DNA of 26,404 bases from DATFXM01 sp035315885 (GTDB taxonomy: Bacteria > Acidobacteriota > Blastocatellia > UBA7656). The stretch covers positions 1-26,404 of the forward strand of contig DATFXM010000040.1 in the NCBI GenBank assembly GCA_035315885.1, written 5' to 3'. This document shows, piece by piece, positions 17,752 through 25,076 of the stretch; the first letter of the stretch is position 1; the number at the start of each line of letters is the position of its first letter. The position numbers were made by a program, and so were the translations under genes. The notes beneath the pieces are model-generated. The model was not told the origin of the DNA. It did not search any database and saw only the letters and a program-made list of their open reading frames with translations.

Positions 17752-18834
17752 GTGAATTCAAACGTCTTGGCTTTCTCAGAGCATCGCGAAGCATCACATT
17801 TGGCAGAGCATGTCCGGAACGAGAATCTCATGTCACCCGAAGAGGTCGATTACTCTTCGAGGTTCGAGGAAATCGTAGGTTCATCAATCCCTCTTCGCAA
17901 AATACTGTCGCAAGTAGCTCGGGTGGCCCCGATGGATTCCACAGTCCTGATCCTGGGTGAAACCGGAACTGGCAAGGAGCTGATTGCCCGCGCCATTCAT
18001 AAACGATCGAGCCGCTGGACACGGGACTTCATCCGCGTGGATTGCGGCGCGATCCCAACTTCTTTGATTGCCTCGGAGCTGTTCGGTCACGAGAAGGGCG
18101 CCTTCACGGGTGCGATGCAGAAACGCCTGGGACGTTTTGAATTGGCGGACCGTGGCACGATCTTCCTGGACGAGATCGGCGAATTGCCGATGGATACACA
18201 GATCGCGCTGCTAAGAGTGCTTCAGGAGGGTGAGTTCGAGCGCCTCGGGGGCAGTCGGCCGATACGAGCGAACGTCCGAGTCGTTGCGGCTACGAACCGG
18301 GATCTGGAGGCTGCAATCGAGGATAAGTCCTTCCGGGCTGATTTGTTCTACCGGCTGAACGTGTTTCCAATTGAAGTGCCTCCCCTCCGCGAGCGAATGG
18401 ACGACATCCCGCTTCTTGCCGAGCACTTTGCTTCTCGGTTTGCGAGGCTGGCTGGCAAAAGGATCAACACGATCAGCGACAGCGCACTAAAGCTACTTCA
18501 GTCGTATGACTGGCCGGGCAACGTTCGAGAGTTGCAGAACGTGGTCGAGCGCGCGGTCATCGTCTCTGACTCACACGCGCTGCACGTTGACGAGCAGTGG
18601 CTCTCCGGAACCCGGTCGAGACTTCGAGTGACTCCTCCACCGATCTCCCGCACATTTTCAAGTCGACACAAGGAGGTTATCGAAGAGGCCTTAATGGAAT
18701 GCAAGGGACGAGTCTCCGGACCGTTCGGTGCAGCGTCGCGGCTCGGCGTTCCTTCATCCACGCTCGAGTCCAGGATAAAAATGCTTAATATCGATAAGCG
18801 CCGTTTCAGGCCTCGGTTCAACGACTTGTACTGA
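17752..18834 (+). CDS. Sigma-54-dependent transcriptional activator lacking a regulatory domain (360 aa)
   Basis: Bacterial enhancer-binding protein that remodels sigma-54 RNA polymerase using ATP. Residues 1-37 are a short polar leader with no receiver, GAF or PAS domain. The AAA+ domain (about 38-265) carries Walker A GETGTGKE at 69-76, an intact GAFTGA loop at 116-121, Walker B TIFLDE at 136-141 and the FRADLFYRLNVFPI arginine-finger region. A Fis-type HTH (about 315-355; AASRLGVPSSTLESRI) ends the protein. The GTG start has AAGGAG upstream. With no sensory domain it must be controlled in trans, as PspF is, or be constitutive; the lone receiver 37 bases upstream is the obvious candidate partner. 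A sigma-54 promoter match lies 266 bases beyond its stop. Confidence 0.94.
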   Translation: MNSNVLAFSEHREASHLAEHVRNENLMSPEEVDYSSRFEEIVGSSIPLRKILSQVARVAPMDSTVLILGETGTGKELIARAIHKRSSRWTRDFIRVDCGAIPTSLIASELFGHEKGAFTGAMQKRLGRFELADRGTIFLDEIGELPMDTQIALLRVLQEGEFERLGGSRPIRANVRVVAATNRDLEAAIEDKSFRADLFYRLNVFPIEVPPLRERMDDIPLLAEHFASRFARLAGKRINTISDSALKLLQSYDWPGNVRELQNVVERAVIVSDSHALHVDEQWLSGTRSRLRVTPPPISRTFSSRHKEVIEEALMECKGRVSGPFGAASRLGVPSSTLESRIKMLNIDKRRFRPRFNDLY

Positions 18835-18951
18835 CTTGACATCGACCTGAGGTCTCCGCCAAATGGCAGCGAGCGAGTCTGATGGCGATCGAGCAGTCTT
18901 TTTACAGGATCCCTCGCAGGAAATTCTCGAAGTAGATCATCGGCCCTAGCA

Positions 18952-18989
18952 GGTCAACTAAGCGTGTCGGCCGAATAGAAAACTTGACC
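18952..18989. promoter_or_regulatory. Inverted repeat, possible enhancer site for the sigma-54 activator
   Basis: GGTCAA at 18952-18957 and TTGACC at 18984-18989 are inverted half-sites whose centres are 32 bases apart (about three helical turns). They lie about 110-150 bases upstream of the sigma-54 promoter at 19100, the usual distance for an activator site. A 10-bp palindrome, TCGATATCGA, follows at 18994-19003. The half-sites are only 6 bp, so a chance match is possible. Confidence 0.3.
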
Positions 18990-19099
18990 GCTTTCGATAT
19001 CGACAGTCCCAGCAGCGCACAGTATGGAAGCCGGGAGGACCAACGTGTGAGGCGAGCCATGTACAAGGGATCTCAACGGATTCGGGCGCCAGGATGGCA

Positions 19100-19115
19100 T
19101 GGCACGCCTCTCGCA
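19100..19115 (+). promoter_or_regulatory. Sigma-54 (-24/-12) promoter
   Basis: TGGCACG-CCTC-TCGCA matches the consensus TGGCACG-N4-TTGCA at every defined position except one T to C. The GG (19101-19102) and GC (19113-19114) are separated by exactly 10 bases as required. The predicted start point is about 19126-19127. It lies 266 bases downstream of a sigma-54 activator gene, in an intergenic stretch. Confidence 0.6.
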
Positions 19116-19126
19116 GGCGAGGCAGT

Positions 19127-19202
19127 GGCGTAAATAAGACTCTTCCTCCTACGCCGTGACCGCGCCGACCGCTGATCGGCGGTTCGGCGCGGCTTAATTT
19201 TT
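19127..19202 (+). ncRNA. Candidate sigma-54-dependent small RNA with an anti-Shine-Dalgarno loop
   Basis: From the predicted start point the transcript would begin with GGCGUA (19127-19132), which pairs perfectly with UACGCC (19150-19155). The 17-base loop contains CUUCCUCC (19142-19149), the complement of a Shine-Dalgarno sequence. A four-base linker leads into a GC-rich terminator hairpin (19160-19192) and a T-run ending at 19202. The predicted length is about 76 nt. No open frame fits. The architecture resembles anti-SD-loop small RNAs known in alphaproteobacteria, but I recognise no named family; acidobacterial Rfam motifs should be compared. An alternative is that it is the terminated leader of the permease gene at 19299. 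Confidence 0.5.
19160..19202 (+). terminator. Rho-independent terminator of the candidate small RNA
   Basis: CCGCGCCG (19160-19167) pairs with CGGCGCGG (19185-19192). An inner ACCGC/GCGGT stem extends it, with one or two unpaired bases between the stems. It is followed by CTTAATTTTT. It lies about 330 bases past the sigma-54 activator gene and 97 bases before the permease gene, so the transcript it ends most likely starts at the sigma-54 promoter. Confidence 0.8.
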
Positions 19203-19224
19203 CAAAGCGATGCGTTCACGGAGG

Positions 19225-19241
19225 GCGAACCGGTTGTTCGC
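19225..19241 (+). other. Hairpin in the permease leader
   Basis: GCGAAC-CGGTT-GTTCGC forms a perfect 6-bp stem with a 5-base loop. Its CGAACC (19227-19232) could instead pair with GGTTCG (19181-19186) in the upstream terminator, so an antiterminator-like alternative is conceivable. That is speculation. Confidence 0.35.
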
Positions 19242-19298
19242 GCCTCGACTGCAACTCACGAGACGTTTGCCAGCGCTTTTGTCAAAAGGAGAAATGCC

Positions 19299-21716
19299 GT
19301 GGAGACTTTGATGAGGGACCTACGCATATCGACGAGATTGCTGCTGAAGAGCCCGGCGTTCACAATCGCAGCAGTCATTACGCTGGCGCTGGGAATTGGA
19401 GCGAATACTGCACTGTTCAGCGTGGTAAACGCGGTGCTGGTGCGGCCCTTACCTTATTCGGATCCATCGCGTCTCGTGCTTCTTCGGGAAAAAGTCGAGC
19501 TCATGGATCAGTCGTTTTCCTACCCGAACTTCCTGGATGTGGAAAGCCGGAACCAGTCGCTTGAACGGGTCACAGCATTCCGCCGCGACAGCTTCAATCT
19601 GATCGGACAGGGCGAACCCGAGCGGCTGACTGGGCGAATGGTATCAGCGGATTTCTTCTCGACATTCGCAGTGAGCCTGTTTCGAGGCAGAGACTTCACC
19701 CGAAGCGATGATCGCCAGGGCGCGGAACCTGTCTGCATCCTGTCGCACGCACTCTGGAATCGCAGATTCGGGGGTGACGAGAGCATCGTGGGGCAGCAGA
19801 TAACGCTCAACGATCGCAGCTTCACCGTCATCGGAATAACGCAACCTGAGTTCCAATTCGATGGAGGGGCAGATCTGTTCGCGCCGTTAGGACTCTGGGC
19901 CGAACGATACCAGGAGCGAGGCTCACATCCGGCGATCTGGCTCATCGGCCGCTTGAAAGCCGGAATAACGATTGAACAGGCGCGTGCTGATCTCGACGGC
20001 GTTATGGTGGCGCTGGGAGAACAGTATCCTAACACCAACGCCGGGCGGCGAGTGCACATGGCCTCGCTGTATGAGGACACGGTGCAGGACGTTCGGCCGT
20101 CGCTACTGATTCTTCTCGGCGCGGTTGGACTTGTCCTGCTGATTGCCTGCGCCAATGTCGCCAACTTGCTGCTGGCTCGAGCCGCCTCTCGTCAGCGCGA
20201 AATGGCGGTGCGCATTGCGATCGGTGCCGGACGTTGGCGGCTTATACGGCAACTCCTGACTGAAAGCATCCTCCTTGCGGTAGTAGGCGGATTCTTGGGG
20301 GTACTGCTTGCTCTCTGGGGAACCGATCTGCTGATACGAGCCGCGCCGGATGGAGTGCCGCGGCTTGCCGAAGCTGGGATCGATGGCACGGTGCTTGGTT
20401 TTACGACTGCGCTATCGGTGCTGACCGGGATTCTGTTTGGCGTTGTGCCGGCCTGGCATGCATCGCACCCGGAGATCAGCGAATCGCTCAAGGAAGGCGA
20501 GCGAGGCTCGACCGGCCGCCGCGCAGCAGTGCGCAATGCGCTGGTGGTCGGCGAGGTCGCGATGGCACTGATGCTTTTGATTGCGTCGGGCCTGCTGGCT
20601 CGAAGTTTTTGGATGCTTTACTCGATGCGTCCAGGGTTCGATCCATCAAACGTTCTGACAATGCAGCTGTCGATTCCGGTTAAGAAGGGGGAGCAGCAGA
20701 AGGCGCGAATCTTCATCGACCGGCTCGAGGACAGGATTGGGAACCTGCCCGGAGTCGAATCGGTTGCGGTAACCAACGGTCTGCCGTTCCAGGGTGCTGT
20801 CGAAACCGCTTGTTTTGTCGAAGGGGACACCTTCGGCGATCCGCAGAGCGTAAGAGTGGCGGTTCTGTACGTCACCAGCGGCGATTACCTGAAGACGATG
20901 GGGATTCGGTTGTTGAAAGGACGCTACTTTGATCCTGATAAGGCACGCGCGGGTCAGGCGGAAGTGGTGGTCGACCAGGTGTTCGTCGAAAGATACCTTC
21001 CGGATCGGGATCCGATCGGCATGTATTTGGTGTCGCCTCCGGGTCAACCAAACCCTGAGATAGTCGGCGTTGTGGAGCACGTCAAACACTACGGGCTGGA
21101 AGGACAGGTTCCGGTCGAGCCGCAGCTATATAGACCATTAGCCAGCGTGCCTGCTGAAGCCATGGAATTTGTAGCCGGCCGGCTCCATCTCGTCATACGG
21201 AGCAGCGTCGATCGCCGGAGCATGGCGGCAGCCGTGCGAACTGAAGTGATGTTTCTCGACAAGAATCAACCGGTCTTTAACGTCATGAGCATGGAAGACT
21301 CAATCGGAGCAAGCATCGCCGCGCGGCGATTCACGCTGCAGTTGCTGATTATCTTCGCCGCAGTTGCTCTGATTCTGGCTTCGGTCGGCATCTATGGAGT
21401 CATGTCGTACTCGGTCTCTCAACGCAGGCGAGAGATTGGAATCCGCATGGCGCTGGGTGCAAGGTCAAAGGACGTGGTTCGAATGATGGTCTTCCATGGG
21501 CTGAAGCTCGCAGTTGCTGGTGTTTTGTTCGGGGTCGCCGGAGCCTTTGCGGTCACGCGGCTTGGAGCGGCACTACTGTACGGAGTCAGCGCGACCGATG
21601 CGACTACGTTCATCAGCGTTTCAGTCGCGCTCACTGCGGTTGCGCTTATTGCCAGTTACATTCCTGCCCGTCGGGCTGCCAAGGTTGATCCGATGGCCGT
21701 GCTCAGATCGGAGTAA
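19299..21716 (+). CDS. ADOP-type duplicated ABC transporter permease (MacB/FtsX-like, 805 aa)
   Basis: Inner-membrane permease of the acidobacterial duplicated orphan permease type. Two MacB-like periplasmic regions (about 47-265 and 440-680) alternate with FtsX-like membrane parts. Predicted membrane segments lie near residues 20-45, 270-295, 318-340, 362-385, 412-435, 685-710, 735-757 and 770-790. The N-terminal SPAFT, GIGANTALFS and VRPLPY blocks are typical, as is the closing ARRAAKVDPMAVLRSE. The start is GTG at 19299, with AAGGAG 7 bases upstream. No ATPase gene is adjacent, as expected for an orphan permease. MacB-like systems act on export or envelope processes; the substrate here is unknown. 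A sigma-54 promoter and terminator lie in its upstream region. Confidence 0.93.
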   Translation: METLMRDLRISTRLLLKSPAFTIAAVITLALGIGANTALFSVVNAVLVRPLPYSDPSRLVLLREKVELMDQSFSYPNFLDVESRNQSLERVTAFRRDSFNLIGQGEPERLTGRMVSADFFSTFAVSLFRGRDFTRSDDRQGAEPVCILSHALWNRRFGGDESIVGQQITLNDRSFTVIGITQPEFQFDGGADLFAPLGLWAERYQERGSHPAIWLIGRLKAGITIEQARADLDGVMVALGEQYPNTNAGRRVHMASLYEDTVQDVRPSLLILLGAVGLVLLIACANVANLLLARAASRQREMAVRIAIGAGRWRLIRQLLTESILLAVVGGFLGVLLALWGTDLLIRAAPDGVPRLAEAGIDGTVLGFTTALSVLTGILFGVVPAWHASHPEISESLKEGERGSTGRRAAVRNALVVGEVAMALMLLIASGLLARSFWMLYSMRPGFDPSNVLTMQLSIPVKKGEQQKARIFIDRLEDRIGNLPGVESVAVTNGLPFQGAVETACFVEGDTFGDPQSVRVAVLYVTSGDYLKTMGIRLLKGRYFDPDKARAGQAEVVVDQVFVERYLPDRDPIGMYLVSPPGQPNPEIVGVVEHVKHYGLEGQVPVEPQLYRPLASVPAEAMEFVAGRLHLVIRSSVDRRSMAAAVRTEVMFLDKNQPVFNVMSMEDSIGASIAARRFTLQLLIIFAAVALILASVGIYGVMSYSVSQRRREIGIRMALGARSKDVVRMMVFHGLKLAVAGVLFGVAGAFAVTRLGAALLYGVSATDATTFISVSVALTAVALIASYIPARRAAKVDPMAVLRSE

Positions 21717-21782
21717 GAAGAGAATCCTCACGTGATTTATTGCCTGCCATCGACTGGCCTTTGCGTACTCGCTGAGTAAAAG

Positions 21783-21815
21783 GCCGGGAGGGCTCGAAGA
21801 TGAGCCGCTCCCGGC
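21783..21815 (-). terminator. Hairpin terminator between convergent genes
   Basis: GCCGGGAG-GGCTC pairs with GAGCC-G-CTCCCGGC around a 6-base loop: 13 bp with one bulged base. On the minus strand it follows the collagen-like gene stop (21833) by 17 bases and runs into CCTTTTAC, so it best fits termination of that gene. It may also stop readthrough from the permease gene. Confidence 0.8.
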
Positions 21816-21832
21816 TGATGGTCCTGCAGTGT

Positions 21833-23605
21833 TTAGCGGGCACTCCGCTTTGAAACGGAATTGGCGCCGGCATTGACGACCCAGATGCTGGAGCCGTCGA
21901 AGACAATTGCGTTCGGGCCGGTCCCTACCGCAACGGTGCCCAATACGGCGCCATCGATCGCGCGAATCTTGGAAACGGTGTTGTTGGCGTGGGTCACCCA
22001 GATATTAGTCCCATCGAAGGCGATCGCGCCGGGAGCTATAGTCAGGTTGACGGTGAGGAGCACCGCGCCGTCGCTGGCGCGAAACTTTGTTACGCTATTG
22101 CCGCCACAGACCCAAATGTTTACCCCGTCCGACGCAACGCCGCGGGCGCCAATACCTACAGGGAAGGTTCCGAGCACTGCACCATCGGTGGCTCTGAGTT
22201 TTGTGACATTGGAGCTGAACGTATTGGCGACCCAGATGTTGGTGCCATCCGAGGCGATTCCCTGGGGTCTTGAACCGACGGCGAACGTTCCAAGGACAGC
22301 CCCATCGCTCGCGCGAAGCTTTGTAACATTGTCGGTGAGCGAGTTTGCTGACCAGATGTTTGCCCCGTCGAAAACAAGGGCCTGCGGCATCTGACCAACC
22401 GCAAAGGTGCCCAGCATGAGGCCATCGCTGGCCCGCAGCTTTGTTACGCTGTCGGTTGAAGAATCCGCCACCCAGATGTTTGCACCATCGAAGGCGACTG
22501 CACCAGGGCCAATCCCGGCCGAAAAAGTGCCGAGCAGCGCGCCATCGCTGGATCGCAGCTTGGTGATATCGTTACTTATCGCATTCGAGACCCAGATGTT
22601 TGCTCCATCAAAGGCCGCACTGTTTGGCACGGAGCCCACGGGGAACTCGCGGTAGAGCTGGTCCCAACGGAGTGTCGCAATCATTACCGGGTCCAGCCCA
22701 CCGTCTCCGGCCGGTCCCGGAGGGCCCGGAGGACCCGGGTTGCCATTAACGCCCTGCGCTCCCTGATCTCCCTTGTCACCCTTCGGTCCTGGCAGCCCTG
22801 GATCCCCTTTGTCGCCCTTCGGTCCTGGCAGCCCCTGATCTCCTTTGTCGCCCTTCAGTCCCGGCAGCCCCTGATCTCCTTTGTCGCCCTTCGGTCCCGG
22901 TAGCCCCTGATCTCCTTTGTCGCCCTTCGGTCCAGGAGGGCCGGGGTCACCCTTTTCACCTTGTGGTCCTTGAGGTCCAGGAGGACCTTGGGGACCTTCA
23001 GTCGTCCCCTTGTCGAAAACCAGAATCAACTCCGGCTCGTGACTGGTTTGCGAGTTCTCTTTGCTGTCAAAGGTCACAGCCGCGCCGGACGCCGCAATCA
23101 GGACGATGCCGTTGTTGGCTGACCCGTCCAACCACTGGCGTACCGTCTCGGTAATATCAACCAGCAGGAAATGACCCTTCATATTCAGGTCGACCTGAAC
23201 CCCGGCGTTGATCAATGCACCGAGTGGTGGTGCATTGCTTGAGGTAATCGTCCTTTCGTTCCAGCTGCCACCCGCTTGATAGACATCTAAGGTTCCGGGA
23301 GTGTCGACACGGCCCACAAAGAGTTTGAGAGTTGCTCTCGATACGTCCAAACCCTTGGTTGCCGGAGGGAGTGTGTCAAGCAGCCGAAATCCAAGATAGG
23401 CGTTGTTGCTTGATGAGACCATCAGACTTGGATTAGTTCCGAAGTTCGCATCCAGATCCTTCGCCGCGCTGCTTGTGTGCGCATCGTCGTTAACTACGCT
23501 CTGCGCCATGGCCATGGCTGTGAGACACATCACCACCGCTATAGCGCCCAACAAGCGGGCCAGCTTGATTTGACAACAATGAGTCATATCCTTGATCACT
23601 TTCAT
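21833..23605 (-). CDS. Secreted protein with DNRLRE/CBM96-like, collagen-like and beta-propeller parts (590 aa)
   Basis: A signal peptide (residues 1-34, hydrophobic core LLGAIAVVMCLTAMAMA, cleavage before Gln35) directs export. Residues 38-200 look like a DNRLRE/CBM96-type beta-sandwich, with SRATLKLFVG and the DITETVRQWLDG...NNGIVL block. Residues 204-300 are 33 unbroken Gly-X-Y triplets, rich in GPKGDKGDQGLP. Residues 308-590 contain seven repeats of about 40 residues, each with an FDGANIWV-like strand and a KLRASDGAVLGTF-like strand, which fits a seven-bladed YVTN/NHL-like propeller. I chose the ATG at 23605 because a GTG at 23641 has no ribosome site and the signal peptide fits the later start. 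No sorting signal or anchor is visible. Probably a surface or extracellular adhesion or matrix protein. Confidence 0.88.
   Translation of the reverse strand: MKVIKDMTHCCQIKLARLLGAIAVVMCLTAMAMAQSVVNDDAHTSSAAKDLDANFGTNPSLMVSSSNNAYLGFRLLDTLPPATKGLDVSRATLKLFVGRVDTPGTLDVYQAGGSWNERTITSSNAPPLGALINAGVQVDLNMKGHFLLVDITETVRQWLDGSANNGIVLIAASGAAVTFDSKENSQTSHEPELILVFDKGTTEGPQGPPGPQGPQGEKGDPGPPGPKGDKGDQGLPGPKGDKGDQGLPGLKGDKGDQGLPGPKGDKGDPGLPGPKGDKGDQGAQGVNGNPGPPGPPGPAGDGGLDPVMIATLRWDQLYREFPVGSVPNSAAFDGANIWVSNAISNDITKLRSSDGALLGTFSAGIGPGAVAFDGANIWVADSSTDSVTKLRASDGLMLGTFAVGQMPQALVFDGANIWSANSLTDNVTKLRASDGAVLGTFAVGSRPQGIASDGTNIWVANTFSSNVTKLRATDGAVLGTFPVGIGARGVASDGVNIWVCGGNSVTKFRASDGAVLLTVNLTIAPGAIAFDGTNIWVTHANNTVSKIRAIDGAVLGTVAVGTGPNAIVFDGSSIWVVNAGANSVSKRSAR
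22765..22935 (-). repeat. 36-bp tandem repeats encoding the collagen-like region
   Basis: CCCTTCGGTC-type units start at 22779, 22815, 22851, 22887 and 22923, exactly 36 bases apart, with a few substitutions. Each encodes four Gly-X-Y triplets. The period keeps the frame, so changes in copy number would lengthen or shorten the triple helix without a frameshift. Confidence 0.9.
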
Positions 23606-24050
23606 AATCCTTCTTTCTTTGTTTGTTTTGGCGATTCTCACCGGACGGTCGCCCGATCCTGTGATATCGGCGACGAAACGATCTCAGGTCCGGCTACGAG
23701 TCCTTCGACGGGCGGAACAGTACGCACACCAGCCGTAGAGGGTCCGATCAACCAGGCGATAAGCTACATTCCCGCCGCCTACCTGGCGGTAACACTGCTT
23801 GCACTCCCACAGAGGCTCGTCACTAATCCTTGATCTGCTCGATCACAACAGTCATCGTCGAACTCCCATCGTTTTGTATTTGCCCGGTAGTATTCATTGT
23901 GTCTTCTATCCCAGTGAGCTCTGCGGCACTTCATATCGCTGTCCACAACGTAGTGGCTGGCGACCGCAAAACATCACAGGTCCGGTTTGATTGGGAACGA
24001 TGACAGAAATGACCAGGCGGGGAGTGGCTGAAAGAGCCGGGGATCTTTGG
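23606..24050. other. Intergenic stretch without a supported gene
   Basis: This is the 5' side of the collagen-like gene; no clear promoter boxes were found on the minus strand. A small hairpin, CCGCC-TACCT-GGCGG, lies at 23775-23789. Short frames here lack ribosome sites and recognisable content. Confidence 0.6.
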
Positions 24051-24081
24051 CCAGAGCCGGCGTGTTTACCGCCGGCCCTGG
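24051..24081 (-). terminator. Perfect GC hairpin directly after a decayed gene
   Basis: GCCGGCG-TGTTTAC-CGCCGGC (24056-24076) is a perfect 7-bp stem, extended by CCAG/CTGG after one mismatch. It begins immediately after the minus-strand stop at 24082. There is no T-run on the minus side, so termination is plausible but not certain. Confidence 0.45.
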
Positions 24082-24446
24082 TCAAGTCAGGTGGTGCTGA
24101 GTACCTAGCCATCGACAGGCCAGGGTCTCAATGAAACTCTTCCTTGGCAAACAATCGGCGAAGTGACCAAGGCTCATGCCGAGCCGCTTCCAACCGCCGT
24201 ACTCGGTGGCTTCGTCCGGAGTCAGCGTCGATTCCTCAACTCTAACGATTGCACCCATCTCGCCGAGGATCTGCTGAATGCCTCCATTCGCCATCGTGTT
24301 GGGCCCAGCCGACGGTCCGTTGGCGATAGAGGTTGCTTGACCAACGCTACGCGAAGCCGCCCGTCAGTGCTCGCGTATCGTTGTGCATTTGTGAACGACG
24401 GCACGAACAACAAAATCAGCAGCGTTGAAACGAGCAAGTTTCGCAC
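24082..24446 (-). pseudogene. Frameshifted remnant of a secreted protein, arginase-like at the N-terminus
   Basis: The GTG at 24446 follows GAAGGA and encodes a good signal peptide (VSTLLILLFVPSFTNA) followed by QRYASTDGRLRVALVKQP. Near 24300 the frame must shift by one base to go on sensibly: one missing C in the GGCCCAAC region would turn LGPTRWR into LGPNTMANGGIQQILGEMG. That second frame stays protein-like as far as GMSLGHFAD and then decays, with a second frame disruption before the stop at 24082. The LGPNTMANGGIQQIL pattern resembles the start of arginase/agmatinase-type ureohydrolases, but none of their metal-binding motifs are present because only the N-terminal third survives. It starts 23 bases after the DinB-family gene stop, so it was probably the second gene of that operon. 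Confidence 0.6.
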
Positions 24447-24469
24447 TGCTGACGATCCTTCGTTGGAAT

Positions 24470-25006
24470 CTATGCGGAAGACTGCTTCGATTCGCTGGAC
24501 GGCCAGGCAGGCGCCGGCCTGTCGAGCCAGAGCCAGACGATGTAATCCACACTCGGTGGGTTTCCACCAACGGCTCGAAGGCGAGCGTTAACTTGTCCGC
24601 GATGGTATGTGCTGTGAAGAGCGACCTGAAGCGCGGTCTCTCCAAGCGAGATAGCGTGCGGTGGCTGGCCAATTTGCTTCTCTATGAAGTCTGCCCATGG
24701 TTGCGGCATCTTCTCCGATAGTTTCTGGTCTTCGAGACCCTGGAGATGAGGCAGTCCCTCGGCGTGATAGCTGCGAGCCCACGCCATCAGCGATGGCGCG
24801 TCATCGAACGTAGGAAACGGGGCCTCCACATTTTCGCCGCGCCACAACCGGAGGAATGCGCGTTGAACCAGGTGCAGGTGATACAGGTAATCCCTAACGC
24901 CCTTATCGGCGGGCGCTCCCTCCGACGCGAAGACCGCCTTCCAAACCATTGCATCAGCCCATTCCATGTGCCGATACAGATCTGCGAGCAAGCTGATGTT
25001 TACCAC
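24470..25006 (-). CDS. DinB/YfiT-family protein (178 aa)
   Basis: Four-helix-bundle metalloprotein of the DinB superfamily. It has an N-terminal helix with LADLYRHMEWADAMVW, a His-bearing second helix (His43/His45 in YLYHLHLVQRAFL) and the C-terminal HSTYHRGQ block with His131 and His135, so the three-histidine metal site appears complete. Members act as thiol-dependent transferases or stress-induced proteins; the function here is unknown. The start is GTG at 25006 with GGAGAG upstream at good spacing. A 15-bp palindrome lies 23 bases before the start. It is the middle gene of a minus-strand run between the zinc-ribbon gene and the decayed secreted protein. Confidence 0.88.
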   Translation of the reverse strand: MVNISLLADLYRHMEWADAMVWKAVFASEGAPADKGVRDYLYHLHLVQRAFLRLWRGENVEAPFPTFDDAPSLMAWARSYHAEGLPHLQGLEDQKLSEKMPQPWADFIEKQIGQPPHAISLGETALQVALHSTYHRGQVNARLRAVGGNPPSVDYIVWLWLDRPAPAWPSSESKQSSA

Positions 25007-25028
25007 AATAATCTCTCCAGTGTTTAAT

Positions 25029-25043
25029 GCGTCGAGTCGACGC
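25029..25043. promoter_or_regulatory. Perfect 15-bp palindrome upstream of the DinB-family gene
   Basis: GCGTCGA-G-TCGACGC is symmetrical about its central base. It lies 23 bases before the DinB-family start and 34 bases after the zinc-ribbon gene stop on the minus strand. It could be an operator for a dimeric regulator, or part of a hairpin. Confidence 0.35.
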
Positions 25044-25076
25044 GGAACCCCGACGGAACTCGTCCGAGACTCGACA

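Noticed and set aside
19127..19155. AGGAGG on the minus strand of the candidate small RNA, as a ribosome site for a minus-strand gene
   Set aside because: No start codon follows at a usable distance and no open frame continues.
21861..22394. 177-aa plus-strand frame opposite the propeller repeats
   Set aside because: Its repeats are the shadow of the propeller repeats on the minus strand; there is no ribosome site.
22765..22935. Regular 36-bp repeats that resemble a CRISPR array at first glance
   Set aside because: The units are contiguous with no spacers, diverge by substitutions and encode Gly-X-Y triplets in frame.
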